This document shows, piece after piece, positions 47,601 to 59,179 of a stretch of 64,000 bases of DNA. Position numbers and translations under genes: made by a program. The stretch is from Lantana camara (taxonomy: Eukaryota; Streptophyta; Magnoliopsida; Lamiales; Verbenaceae), in the NCBI GenBank assembly GCA_037501455.1, contig CM074858.1, forward strand, positions 103,450,001 to 103,514,000, in the 5' to 3' direction. Numbering within the stretch: position 1 is the stretch's first letter; each line of letters starts with the position of its first letter. The notes beneath the pieces were generated by a model that saw nothing but the letters and a program-made list of their open reading frames with translations, did not search any database and was not told where the DNA came from.

Positions 47601-49127
47601 TCTCGAACGCGAAACGCGTATTCTCGATGTTTCTGAATGCGTGTAATTTTGCATGCATGCGGAATATTTATGAAGGAAAATACATACCGACATGGAAATA
47701 GATTAAATTTCTTATGGGAAAAGGATCCTTTATAATTAAGGGATGATTACGAATATCCGTCGAGATTTACTTAAAAAGTTTTCATACTTGAGAAATTACA
47801 AAATATATCCATATTCTATAATCTTTTCCTTTCTAAGAAAAGGGTGTTTTATGTAATTTCTTTGGGCGTTTTTGGTAACTTAAATTCAAGTTGATTTAAG
47901 TATTTTTGTAATTTTCTAACTATAGGATTATTTTCCTAATTGTATTAAAATCCAAGATAGATATATATATATATATTTCTAGTTATTCTTTAATTATTTA
48001 ATTAAGTCGACTTAGTTTTGTGTAGAAGTTGCAAAGTTTTTACCTAGTAGGAATAGGATACAAATTAGTCAATGAGGGGAAGAGGAATCGTAACAGGATA
48101 AGTATATGTAAGGAAGTGATTATCTAAAATAAATCGAGAATTTAATTTGAGATTAATTGGACTTTAATTAATATATGGTAAAAAAACATGAAAATATAAT
48201 TAATATAGTAAATTTTATACTTAAAGTCGTAGTTAAGTAATTTTAAATGGAACTACCGACTTTGCCGTATTTTTTCATTAATTTTCTTTCTTATTCTTAC
48301 CTACTTTCCTTTTTCTTTTCAATATATAATTCAAGTACCCTGCCCATCAATAATATATACGAGTAAGAATATTACACACGCCTCTTTATTATACACGCCC
48401 CTTTTTTCACTGCTTTCTTTATATATATACATTAATACCCACATATATATCAAGAAAGCAATAAAATTTAAAAATTCAAACTTTTATGTTTTTATTTTTT
48501 AACCTACCAGTATTTTTATTTTATTAGTTTCGTGTCCCTTGATATAGAATTCTGACCTCAACATTAATTAAAAATAGTAATTTTGTACACTAGAAAAAAT
48601 TATTATTATTTAAGTATATTAAATTAAATTGATCATTTTAATATAAATTTAATAATTATATATTAATAAAAAATACTTAAACTATAAATTGGAAATATGA
48701 GAAAGAAATGTAAAAAAGAGAATAAAAAAGCCAAAAAAATAAATTAAATAAAAAAAATAAACAAAATTCAAGAGATCATTTTTACGTCTCTCTCATTTAA
48801 TATAATAGTAATAATATAGATATAATCGGGATTAATATTAAAGTTAAGCAATATTAATTAATGAAGAAAAGATAAAAGAATACAGTACCGTGTCAAAAGG
48901 GCAAATGAAACCGTGCTTCCAACCTCAGCGTTGGAAGAATATTATCGGAATCTGGAAAATCAACAAAAGGACGAAATGGTTAAGGATTGCCTTTTCTTCG
49001 TTAGAACGTTTGCTTGCAACACACACTAATTATATTTCATATATATACGTAATAAAAATGTTTACTTTTCCTCGTAACATTTCATATACGTTGTTGTTGC
49101 ATAGATCGAAGAATTATCTGCATAATA
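47601..49127. other. AT-rich intergenic region between GATA and RING genes
   Basis: These two genes are divergent, so both promoters must lie here. Long A/T runs, a TA microsatellite at 47959-47974 and no coding signal. The open frame of 97 codons at 48890-49183 overlaps the true first RING exon in another frame and is not supported. Confidence 0.45.
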
Positions 49128-51138
49128 ATGGACGAAGAACAACGAAGGAAGAGGACGAGGAGAACAACCTTGGACCAACTTGAAGAGGTTTTTTCTATTT
49201 TCTTTCTTTTTGTAATGATAATTACTTATAAGAACTTTGGATTTTAATTTAATTTTCTGGAATTTGTTACCACTTGATTAATGGGTTCGTAGAAGATACA
49301 ATTATAACTATCCGTCTGGGAAAACCCACGAGTGACGGATTCTCGTCCGAAACTCGTAGGCATACATAATTTTCGTATTTGATGGATTTGTCCTTAGGAT
49401 TTTGACAATTTTTTGTTTCAGTAGACATAACTCTATTATTCTGATCGAGTTCGAAATGGATGTTTATTTATTTAATTAACAATGTATAATGATTTTTATT
49501 AAAAAAAATTACGTTCACTAAAACTATAGTAATATACTCACATGCATGTGATAAAAATTACGTATTCTTTTTCTTAAATTTATCATGTTTTGATACGAAA
49601 AAACACATCAAGATAGTGATATTAGGCAGGTCAATATTAACTGAGATTAATTAATATTGAATATTCATCCCAAAATCACCAATATATATATATGAATTTT
49701 TTGATAATTAACATATATTATTAATTAATTAGTTTGTTTTTGGACGCAGGGAAGAATATTTCCTGTGCTGGAAACTATCGTAAGCGAAATCGATGCGGCC
49801 GAGACAAGTGCTTCTTCTAATACAGATCAAGACTTTGAATGCAGTACTGACGAAGAGTTTCTCTATCATGGCATTCAATGTAAGTACATACGTAAGATTT
49901 AAGCAACATATATATATGTCTACCATATTTTCAAACTTACGTAAATTAAATATAAATTATATCTTTATTGTTTCTGAGAAATAACAAAAGTATTTATGAG
50001 GTAAAATTATCCATATACTCAGATTCTGCTATGTTCAAACCTTAAGAGTCGATGTGTTTTTTTAGAAAGAAAAAAAAATTGGATATTTAGGGGGAAATTT
50101 GATTTAATCTTGATTACAAAAATATTTAAGTAAATTGTATTTATAATTAGGCTTTGTTTAATTTTGACATTGCAGCTGGAGTAGATTTCTCTGAGGAGTA
50201 CGACTATGAATATGATCAGATTCAGGTCCCCAATCTCTATCTGTTTTGCTAATTAAGTTATAGCAAAAGTTCAATTTGTTTCTTCAATTTAATTAATTCA
50301 TTGGGGTGGTCGTAATTATCCGACCATAGGTAAACATTAAGGAGGGAAAAAAAAAATTTTACCTCGTAAGTTAAAATTCAAGAACATCCGTATTTAATTT
50401 ATTCATATATTAATTATAAAACTTGTAATTATATTAGGACGTGGAAGAAGATGATGTGGATCCGGACGAATTATCCTATGAGGTAAATATTTTTAAAGAA
50501 AATCAAGAAAAATTAAATCATATTATATATATATGGTTTCATAGAAATTAATTTATTAAGGAGATTTTGATGATATATGGTATCAGGAATTGATTGCTCT
50601 TGGAGAGATGGTGGGTGTGGAGAATAGAGGATTATCAGAAGCTGAAATTAGTAAACATTTACTTCCATTTACATGTCAATCCTCCAATTTGCCTATCGAT
50701 AGGTACGTACCTCACTTTCTTTTTCAATTGTTAATCGCATATATATAGTATTCGAACTTAGAAAAAGTCGAAAGTGATAAATATTTCCAAATATTTATTG
50801 ATATTACAATTAATTTGTCCAAATTTACACATACTTGCAACAAAAAATATGTATAGGTGTGTGATATGTCAAGTGGAGTACGAAGAAGGGGAAGAAATAG
50901 TTACCCTAAAATGTGAGCATCTCTACCACAGGGAATGTATAACCAAATGGCTTCGTATTAAGAAGGTACAAGAATTAATTAATTAAATTAATTGCACTCA
51001 TTTTCTCTTAATGACGTTGTATTAAAGATTTTTAGTTCAATATAATATTGTGATTAATTTCATGTAATTATGTCTTTGCAGATTTGCCCAATATGCAACA
51101 ATGAGGTCTCCTCTGTAGAAATTCCGAAGAATGGGTAG
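49128..51138 (+). CDS. RING-H2 E3 ubiquitin ligase, BIG BROTHER-like, seven exons
   Basis: Seven exons join in frame: 49128-49187, 49750-49879, 50176-50225, 50438-50482, 50587-50702, 50857-50965 and 51082-51138 (TAG), giving 188 residues, with GT-AG introns throughout. The middle is highly acidic. DELSYEELIALGEMVGVENRG closely follows the BIG BROTHER family block before the finger. The C-terminal RING-H2 finger (residues 135-175) is C-x2-C-x14-C-x-H-x2-H-x2-C-x10-C-x2-C with the E2-contacting Trp in ITKWL. All eight metal ligands are present. BIG BROTHER proteins ubiquitinate growth regulators and limit organ size; whether this paralogue does so is inference. The N-terminal basic MDEEQRRKRTRRTT start is not family-typical. 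The small exons hide this gene from single-frame inspection. Confidence 0.88.
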
Positions 51139-52170
51139 CATTATGCATAACAATATATAATATAAGATTAGTTGTTTATTCCTTGTATATATATAACATG
51201 TGCTCAAGTTTGTACAGTAGGAATGTTTGTTAAGAATTTAGTTCAACTTTGCTCTTTTATTGATATGATTTGTACTTCTCTTTAATTAGTCTAAAATAAT
51301 GATATGATCTTTTGTGGTTATCGGATTTTCTTTCTTTCTTTTCTTTTTTTTTTACCTTTCAAATGTTTCATTCTATAGGGATTAAACTAATTTCAAAAGT
51401 CAACTGAATATTTCACTCTAACATTAAAAAATTTAAGAAATTCAAAGAAAAGGTTTATTCTTCTTATATTCAAATTAATTTAATATTTTAATCTACTTCT
51501 AAAATTGTATTAAACTTTTTAATATATTTTTTAGTTTTTAAATTAAAGGGCAAAATTGTTAGTTCACTTATTATCGGACTATGATGCACGGATACAAACA
51601 CGACATGACACGACACAAATACGATGATACGGACACGACACGGCACAAATACGACGACACAAATTTTTTTAAAATTTCTCACGCATATCCGACACGACAA
51701 AATACAGTAAAATGATATCTTTAAAAATATCTGTACATCGTTATCGTACCTAAATCCTAATCAAGTCATTTGAAATTGAAACTCACGGGAAGACAATTGC
51801 GATATCATCATCTAAGCAGTTATAAATTATAATTATACCCAGTAAAACAAAAGAAAAGAAAACCTTATAATTATACATATAAAAACTTTTTTTTTGTTTT
51901 TAATTTTAAGGAACATACCGAACCTTTAAAATAAGGAATGGAAATTAAATTCCGTGCGCAATAAATAACTTGGACCTTTTAGAGCTGTCTTCTCATCAAT
52001 GACGAAAATCTCGATTCTCGAGCATTTAACCAATAAACAACAAACACCATAATTTGGATCTATTCTAAGCATGCATATATTATATTCTTCCAAATATATA
52101 TAATTATATCTTCTGCAAGTAACTAAGGAGAAAATTTCAAGATCGCCTTGGGCGGAGGAAATTAAAGAAG
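51139..52170. other. Spacer between RING ligase and methyltransferase genes
   Basis: 3' flank of the RING gene, then a dispersed repeat copy (51575-51745), then the upstream region of the methyltransferase. No additional gene. Confidence 0.45.
51575..51745 (+). repeat. Dispersed 'tacgacacg' repeat, copy 6
   Basis: Well preserved copy: ATGATGCACGGATACAAACA at the start, ACGACACAAATACGATGATA, a T/A tract, then CATATCCGACACGACAAAAT and the AT-rich end. Confidence 0.5.
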
Positions 52171-53544
52171 ATGGCCGGATTATTCGATAATCAGGCGGCG
52201 ACGTACTTGGTTGCGCGGCCGGATTATCCGTCGGAGTTGTACAAGATGGTGGCGGAGCTGACCCCTGATCACTCTCTTGCTTGGGATGTCGGCACCGGCA
52301 ACGGCCAAGCAGCTCTTGGCGTTAGTATTTTTATTTTTTATTTTTGCTAATTATTAATTAATTAATTTACACAGTTTCATTATAGTTAATTAATTTTAGA
52401 TAATTATGCTGATTATATTTTCTCAATTTCCATTCTTTGAAAAGAAAAGTAAGTAATGGGCATTTTTTTTTCCCTTTAAACTGATGTATATCAACAATAG
52501 GTTAATTTGATTAATTAATTAAATTTTGCCTTGCAGATATTTCGTAAATAGTAACATTTATTTTTGGGTGGAATTGCATGCATTATTTCTGAGTTTAGAG
52601 GTAATTACAAATTGATTTGTTAGGTATCATTAATGATTAGACCCAGGATGTTATTATATATAGTATTGTAGTTTATATTATGATTTTCATTTAACTAAAT
52701 TCTTTAAACAATATCTTGACTTCAAATGGTTCGAGAGTTCGTGAATGGAATAATTGAGTTGGAAGAATTATGGCCATATTAGTCATCCATAGCACAGCAC
52801 TCCGAAACAAAAATGGAGCGAAAATAAAACAAAAAATCTTAAAAGTGTAACTTTTATTTGATATCAGATTAAAATTTTCTCTCACTATTTGAAACAATCA
52901 CTGTTGTATAGGTGGTCAAGCATTATGATCAAGTGATAGCAACAGACATAAGCTCATCTCAGCTAGAGCACGCAGTCCCACACCCGTGAATACGCTACAT
53001 CCACACGCCACCCTCCTTATCCGACGGCGAAATCCTGGCCCTAATCGGCCCCGAAGGCTCGGTTGATTTGATTACCGTGGCACAAGCAATCCACTGGTTT
53101 GACCTTCCAAGATTCTACTCTCTCGCTGCCCGTCTCCTTAAAAAACCAGGGGGCGTTATTGTAGTATGGGGCTACGGCCGTGCTAGAGTGAGCCCGGAAT
53201 TTGATGTTGTTGAAAAGCGTTGGTTTGAGACGACGTTGTCCTATTGGCACTCAGATGTTGAGGCGATCTTTGATGGGTATAAGAGCCTTTCGTTCCCTTT
53301 TGAGAGCATGGGGATGGGTTCGGAGGGGAAACCGCTCGAGCTTGATATACCGAAGGAGCCCTCGTTTGAAGGGTATTTGAGAATGTTGAGGTCGTGGTCG
53401 GCTGTTGAAACGGCGAAGGGGAAGGGGGTGGATTTGTTGGGGGAGGGGGCGGTGAAGGAGTTGGAGGAGGCTTGGGGTGGTGCTGGTTTGGTTAGGAGTG
53501 TTGTGTATGAGGGGTTTATGTTGGTTGGGAGAGTGAAGGTTTGA
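52171..53544 (+). pseudogene. SAM-dependent methyltransferase gene with one premature stop, two exons
   Basis: Exon 1 is 52171-52320 (50 codons) and exon 2 is 52912-53544, joined by a GT-AG intron. The product would be a class I methyltransferase of the DDB_G0268948/At1g55450-like plant group, about 260 residues. It has the SAM-binding motif I AWDVGTGNGQAALG, an acidic strand end in ATDISSSQLEHA, and the conserved DLITVAQAIHWFD. Length and all blocks are as in intact homologues. The one defect is an in-frame TGA at 52987-52989, just after HAVPHP, where homologues have a basic residue; one C-to-T change in an Arg codon CGA would explain it. Either this is a very young pseudogene, a null allele, or a sequence error. 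The substrate is unknown for this family. The 158-codon frame after the stop (from 53068) lacks the SAM motif. Confidence 0.85.
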
Positions 53545-54120
53545 GGGGGTGATTGTAATATTGACTTCACTTGTATAGTTGTATGCTTATTTCGGAATAT
53601 TAATGGTTTTAAGTAGTGAAATAATGGGGTATAAAAGAACTAATCATATGTATGTTTTCATCTTGCAACTAATATTTGCTTTTGGTTGTGTTTTAATGGT
53701 AAGAATTATATGAGATTTAAGTTTAAACATATATTGACATAAAAAATTACATAAATATATATGTGTCGAAATACAATCGCACAATGAGATATTTAATGCA
53801 TAGTCACTAATTTATTTCACTTTGTATACGTGTTGCGCATCTATAAGTGAAATACAATATTTGATCCGAGATATGTTTCACTGCATCCACACCGTCAATT
53901 GTCATATTACAGTTGATCCCCATAAGTTTGAAAAATTACCAACTTCCTGACATTTTTCATATAATTACACGAACCCCCCTTGTAGTTGTGGTCTTGTGGA
54001 GACCTGTATTATAATATTTTGAAGTTCCCATGGGTAGTTTGTGTAATTTTTGGGGTTTTTTTTTTAATAGTATCCCATGAGTAGAAAAATTTTTTGTTTA
54101 TTTTTTATTTTCAAAAAAAA
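53545..54120. other. Spacer with a decayed MITE-like stretch
   Basis: 3' flank of the methyltransferase. At 53905-54055 are lines such as AAATTACCAACTTCC and TAATTACACGAACCCCCC, typical of the inverted ends of Mutator-type MITEs in this window, but no partner or target duplication could be assigned. Confidence 0.35.
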
Positions 54121-54221
54121 ATTCGTTTATTCCCCATATGAGAATCAAAATTTTCGTTTACTCTCCATTTTTCATGGAGAGTAAACGAAAATTTTGATTC
54201 TCATATGGGGAGCAAACGAAT
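54121..54221. repeat. 48-bp hairpin-forming inverted repeat
   Basis: Left arm 54121-54168 and right arm 54174-54221 are complementary at 46 of 48 positions around a 5-base loop TTTTC. Surrounding A/T runs extend the foldback a little. It looks like the core of a foldback MITE. Confidence 0.85.
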
Positions 54222-55071
54222 TTCTTTTTAAAAATAAGCGAAAAAAAAAAATTTTGAGTCCGGATTTTCCGAGGATTCCCCGATTTTTTAAAAGTTCAAT
54301 GAATGATTAGTAGTTTCTTACAACTATAACCAAATCATTTCTGATTTCCCATTTTCCCCTTCGCCCGCAGCAACACCCCGCCCCGCCGGCCGCCGCCCAC
54401 CACCTTGGCATCTCCACTCTCTCGCCACACCTCCTCTCTCTCGCCGTCTTACGCCACCGTCACCAACCCATCACCTCTCTCCGTCTCTCGCCGCAACCTC
54501 CCGCTACCACCTCCTCTCTGCGCTGCGTCGTCTTGCGTCACCGCCACCACCTCCGAGTTCTGCCCAGGCCTCCACCTGCCCTCTTTCGACTTCCATCTAA
54601 TTTGTCATTTTTACTCCCAGGTCTTAAATTGCAAGATACCAGGAGAATTGTTATTTTTTAGTTCTAATTATCGTACATGAATGACAAGGGAATCTGCAAT
54701 TGTTTTTTTTTATAGAGAATCTGCTTCTTTATTTGGTGATTGGTGAACCTCTCCTAATCCAGCAATCCTCAATGATCTTATGACTAACTCAGCTGTCCTC
54801 AGTGATCTTATGCCTAACTTTTGTAATTATAGATGTAATCTTGTATATTGGTTGATTGAAATGGTTATTGTCTTGATTCAAATGGTTGATGGTGTAATGG
54901 TTGTATAGATTGGCTACAGATTTTTGTTTTGGGGGAAAATACATTACTGTAGCTTTATCTTCCGTATATATACTGCAAAATCCTTGAGTTCTTCTTTCCA
55001 TTTCAAAATGTAACCAAGAACCCCTTCACAATTTCTTCTCTAAATTCTCACAAACAGAGCAATACAAACCC
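54222..55071. other. Upstream region of the snurportin gene
   Basis: A C-rich, CCGCC/CTCTC-laden zone at 54350-54590 has an open frame of 91 codons (54405-54680) rich in Ser, Pro and Thr. It lacks any domain and I do not call it a gene. The last 300 bases are the probable promoter and 5' untranslated region of snurportin. Confidence 0.4.
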
Positions 55072-58000
55072 ATGGCGCCGCACGATCTCCGCCGCCCATT
55101 CAAACGGCCAGCAATCTCCGACCAACAGAGGCGGCGAGAGCTTTCCTTGCACGGCAAGCCCAGAACCGTCGAGACGCCCAGCACCAGGCCCGCTTTCTAG
55201 CCGACACTATTCTCTCCCTTCAAAACGATTCTACAAAGCCCGAACCTGAATTTGAGTTCGCTCCTGAGCCCGAAGAACAGGCTCAGGAGTTTGATGTCCG
55301 ACAGGCGGCAAAGCTAAGAGGGCCTGAATCCCGGAGATGGTTTGCTAAGCAGCTTATGCTACCCGAATGGATGATCGACGTGCCTGATCAATTAAATACG
55401 GATTGGTACGCCTTCGTAATTGTAAATCTGAGCATTTACCCCTTTGCTATTTGCAAATTATTTAAGGATAGAACCCCTAAAAGTTGAAAGCTCTAAAGAG
55501 GAAAATTTGATTATAGCATTTTCGGAAGTTGGATTGTTAATTATGTACTCTTGTTTATGGTGATATTGCTGATTGCAAGGTTGAAATGTTGGCAATATAT
55601 GTGTTACAGATTAGTTCATGCCTTGGAGTGTGTTTCCTTTTGAATAGGTATGTGTGTGCTCGACCATCTGGAAAGCGTTGTTTTGTAGTTTCGTCTAATG
55701 GTACAACAGTTAGTAGATTACGCAATGGCAGTCAGCTGCATAGATTTCCTTCTGCTTTGCCAAATGGTGCCAGGACCAACAACTCTGGCCAATCTTACTG
55801 TATACTTGATTGCATCTTTCATGAGGTAGAAAATTTCTCAATCACTTTCTTCATTTCCTCCCTTTCATGTGAAAATGCTGGTCATTAGTTGTTTTGCTAT
55901 GATTTTGCAGCCTGATCAAACGTACTATGTAATTGACATGGTCTGCTGGGGTGGGATGTCGTTATATGAATGCACAGCTGAATTTAGATTTTTCTGGTTA
56001 AATAGCAAGCTTGTCGAGAGTGGCGCTTGCAGTGATCCCTCTCCTTATCATAGATATAGATTCAGACCTGTTCTTATATACGACTGTCATCATGAGGGTC
56101 TGAAAGCAGCTTATACAGGATCGGTGCCTTACGTGAAGGATGGGCTGTTGTTCTACAATAAGTGAGCTTCTTTTATGAACTTTCTTGATTTCCATGAGTT
56201 GTGATTTAAATATCATAGAAATTGTAAATGCCTAATTAGTTTAGTTATCACTTCTTCAAGGTCATAAAGAGTGGTTTATTATGTTGAAAACTCAAAAATA
56301 TGGATTGTATGATGGTAAACACTCAAAAAATGGTCTTCTGGATGAGAAATATTATGTTCATATTTCAAATCACTTCATGTTTGTAAATTTCAGGTCACAG
56401 TCTGCAATTAGGCCTGAAATGCATTGTGTTACATTCTTAATTTTCTACTAGGAATTGGAGATAACATAGTACAAATAACAATCTGCTTTGAGACATATTT
56501 AATCACACGCTTGATTAGAAACAGATGCTTCCCTCTCTATTGTTGCTTATGATACTGGGAAGCATGTCAGTTTTTTTCTTTAATCCACGGTAACTAAATT
56601 GAATGATTCCGACTTTCCAGTTTCAGGTATTTTTCCTTGCTGTTTTCATTCTGGCTTAAATTTAATACCATCATCATTCAGTCTGCACGCCTTTCGCCCT
56701 TAAATTAAAGCACTACTCACGATTTGTTTAAATCAGGGATCATACTTGTTCTTCCACCCTTTCATAAAATTGTTTAGAATTTTGATTTCTATCCTCACAA
56801 ATTTGGTTTTTTCTTTCAGATATTACACTAAGATTTAATATAGCATACTTAATTGTGTCTTATCAAGCTCAATATTGTGTGCTTCTTTCTTTACGTTTTT
56901 TTTTTCCTTGCATTCTAATGTTATTATATCTTAGTCTTCCAGGCATGCACATTATCAATCAGGGAATACCCCATTGGTACTAGTCTGGAAGGATGAGAGT
57001 TGTAGTCAATACGTTCTTGACACAGATAGTAAGGGACAGGTTCCCGATCAACAACAGGTATAAATTAAAAGTTTTCTATATGTGGGAGATTTCTAACGTG
57101 AAAAGTTAAAAGTCTTATTTCGTGTGTAGCTTGCTTTATTTTATGAGGGGTCATGATATGGGGAGTGTTTGCAGAAACTTCTGTTGAGAGAAGCTAAGGT
57201 TGTTGCAATAAGTTATAAAAAGTCGGAATAGTTTCAATTGAGTGTTAGGGAAATAAGTTGACAAGCAATTTTTCTGCTTTGATAGGCTTTTTTTTATGTA
57301 AATAACCTAGAAGGTAGAAGCTGAAGTCAAAAGTTGGTGCTCAGGTCTTCTGGCTTTTCTTTTTGCTTAAAATAAGATGAAGTTAGTTTTCCTAACATTC
57401 ACAGCCCGCTATTCTTAAGCTATAAGCCCAGAAGCACTTTTTAAGTGTGTCCAACCATATTCCAAAACAAGGGTTGAATAATATTCTTGTCATTCCACCC
57501 TCTATCCTTCTCTCATTGATTCTTTTAGTAAACTCGTTTAGCATTTCTTAGATGCAATTTCAGTGCTTTGTGTGAACAGTCAACAGGAGACTTCCATGTA
57601 TACAAATTGAGTTTTAATAATATCTGGCATTCTTCATCTGATCATTTTTTGTAATTAGGTAGTACTGGAGCGGCTTGACGATGGGAGATTGGCCACATCG
57701 GATGATCCTCCTGTTATATTTGGTTGCTTGGATAGAGATTTCATACGAAAGGTTTGATCTTTTTATCAGTTCAATTATTATCAAATGTTGGGATTCGGCT
57801 GTTTAAAATCTTTTCAGTGCCTGCATGCTTTAAATATAGTTTCATCTAATTCTGGACTGTAACTAATAAATATAAGAAGAGATATTTACATCCACATCCC
57901 TTTGGAAATTTTGGAAATTTCCATATTACAGTTGGTATATGCAAGTTTGAGTCCCCAAAAAAAACCATAAACCACTCGTAACTGTTTTTGATTGCACAAA

Positions 58001-58543
58001 AAACCCGAACCCCTGTCACTTTCAAAAATTACAAAAAAAAATTCTATATTAGAGTGATTTTGTAATTTCAAACATCTTTAGTGAGTGGTTTGTAGTTTCC
58101 AAATTTGCAGGCACCACCTGTAATATTACAAAAGAACTATACATGTACTTTAATAAATAAAATGTTTGCAATTCTCTTGTATATATTGTGTAATCAAGGA
58201 CCAAACTGGGGAAAATGTGTTGCCGAATCTTACAATATATAATGTGGTTTTCAGACAGAACTCAAGGCAGGCAACCTCTTGCGGTTTGCTGTCGATGAAG
58301 AGGGGTTATGTTTTGCTGACGGAAAATTAGAGAGAGTTGATTTGCACTACGTGGGAAAACCCAATCATGCACGCGCTTTTGCTGATAGTTTCTCGAAGGT
58401 AACCTTATGCAGCTCCCTTTCTGAACTAATGACTCTCAAGAGCTCGATAACTAAACTTGGTTTTTATATTTTAGGTTATGTTCCAATACACAGCTCGACA
58501 TTCGCCTCTCAGAATTGAGCATCTTGTTGCAGCAGTCAATTAG
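55072..58543 (+). pseudogene. SNUPN: Snurportin-1 gene with a 1-nt frameshift in exon 1, seven exons
   Basis: Snurportin-1 is the nuclear import adaptor that binds the trimethylguanosine cap of spliceosomal snRNPs and hands them to importin-beta. Exons are 55072-55405, 55648-55825, 55911-56161, 56943-57057, 57659-57751, 58255-58398 and 58475-58543 (TAG), all GT-AG. The N-terminus has the Arg/Lys-rich importin-beta-binding start (RRPFKRP), followed by GPESRRWFAKQLMLPEWMID and the cap-binding core, including GKRCFVVSSNGTTVSRLRNG, SYCILDCIFHE, YYVIDMVCW, and YVKDGLLFYNKHAHYQSGNT. One base is missing near 55152: the codons after LSLH read out of frame and meet TAG at 55195-55197. The correct frame resumes as QNRRDAQHQARFLADTILSL and stays open to the end. 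Full length would be about 394 residues. A sequence error is as likely as real decay. Confidence 0.85.
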
Positions 58544-59168
58544 TCTAGCGAAGAAACAACTACTTCCAACACAGATATGGTTGGTTAGAGACACAAATGG
58601 GTGCTTGATTTTCTTGCACTTGATGTTGATGTTGTATAAACTGGGTTATCTTCATTAGATTATGAAGTCCTTGGAGTACTTCTTGAAGAAAATCTGCAAT
58701 TTGTATAGTTTCCTCATATATATATATTTTTTTTTAATTTTAAATTTTATTTTTTATAGGGTTTGAGTAAACAATATATACGTTTCAGACTAATCTTCAC
58801 AAGTGAAGAAATAAAGCTACAACAAGAAGAACTGATGTTCACAATTTTTTCTTTCTTTTTTCTCTATTTTCCTTTTTTTCGTCATTTCAAATATATGTAA
58901 AGATTTTTAATGTACAAACTTCTACGAATATCAATTTTTGGTATTGAGTCGTGTCAGACATTCATATTCGGATGGTTTTTATATGGGAAATTTTAAAAAA
59001 AATATATTTTGTAGTTTTTATATGGGAAAGTAAAAAAAATAATATTTTGTAATTGAATTATCTCCGTGTCATTATATATGTATCCATACATCCCAGGTAA
59101 TGGTATTAAGATAGACTTCTTAGAGAGAGGGGTTAAGGGAGCAAAATTAGTCAAAACTAAATGTGATT
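58544..59168. other. 3' flank of the snurportin gene
   Basis: 3' untranslated region followed by AT-rich spacer up to the LINE target site. No gene seen. Confidence 0.45.
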
Positions 59169-59179
59169 ATCTATACTAT

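Noticed and set aside
48890..49183. 97-codon frame overlapping the RING gene start
   Set aside because: It is in another frame than the in-frame seven-exon chain and has no domain.
54405..54680. 91-codon Ser/Pro-rich frame upstream of snurportin
   Set aside because: C-rich low-complexity sequence with no domain, and no conserved splice sites were seen.
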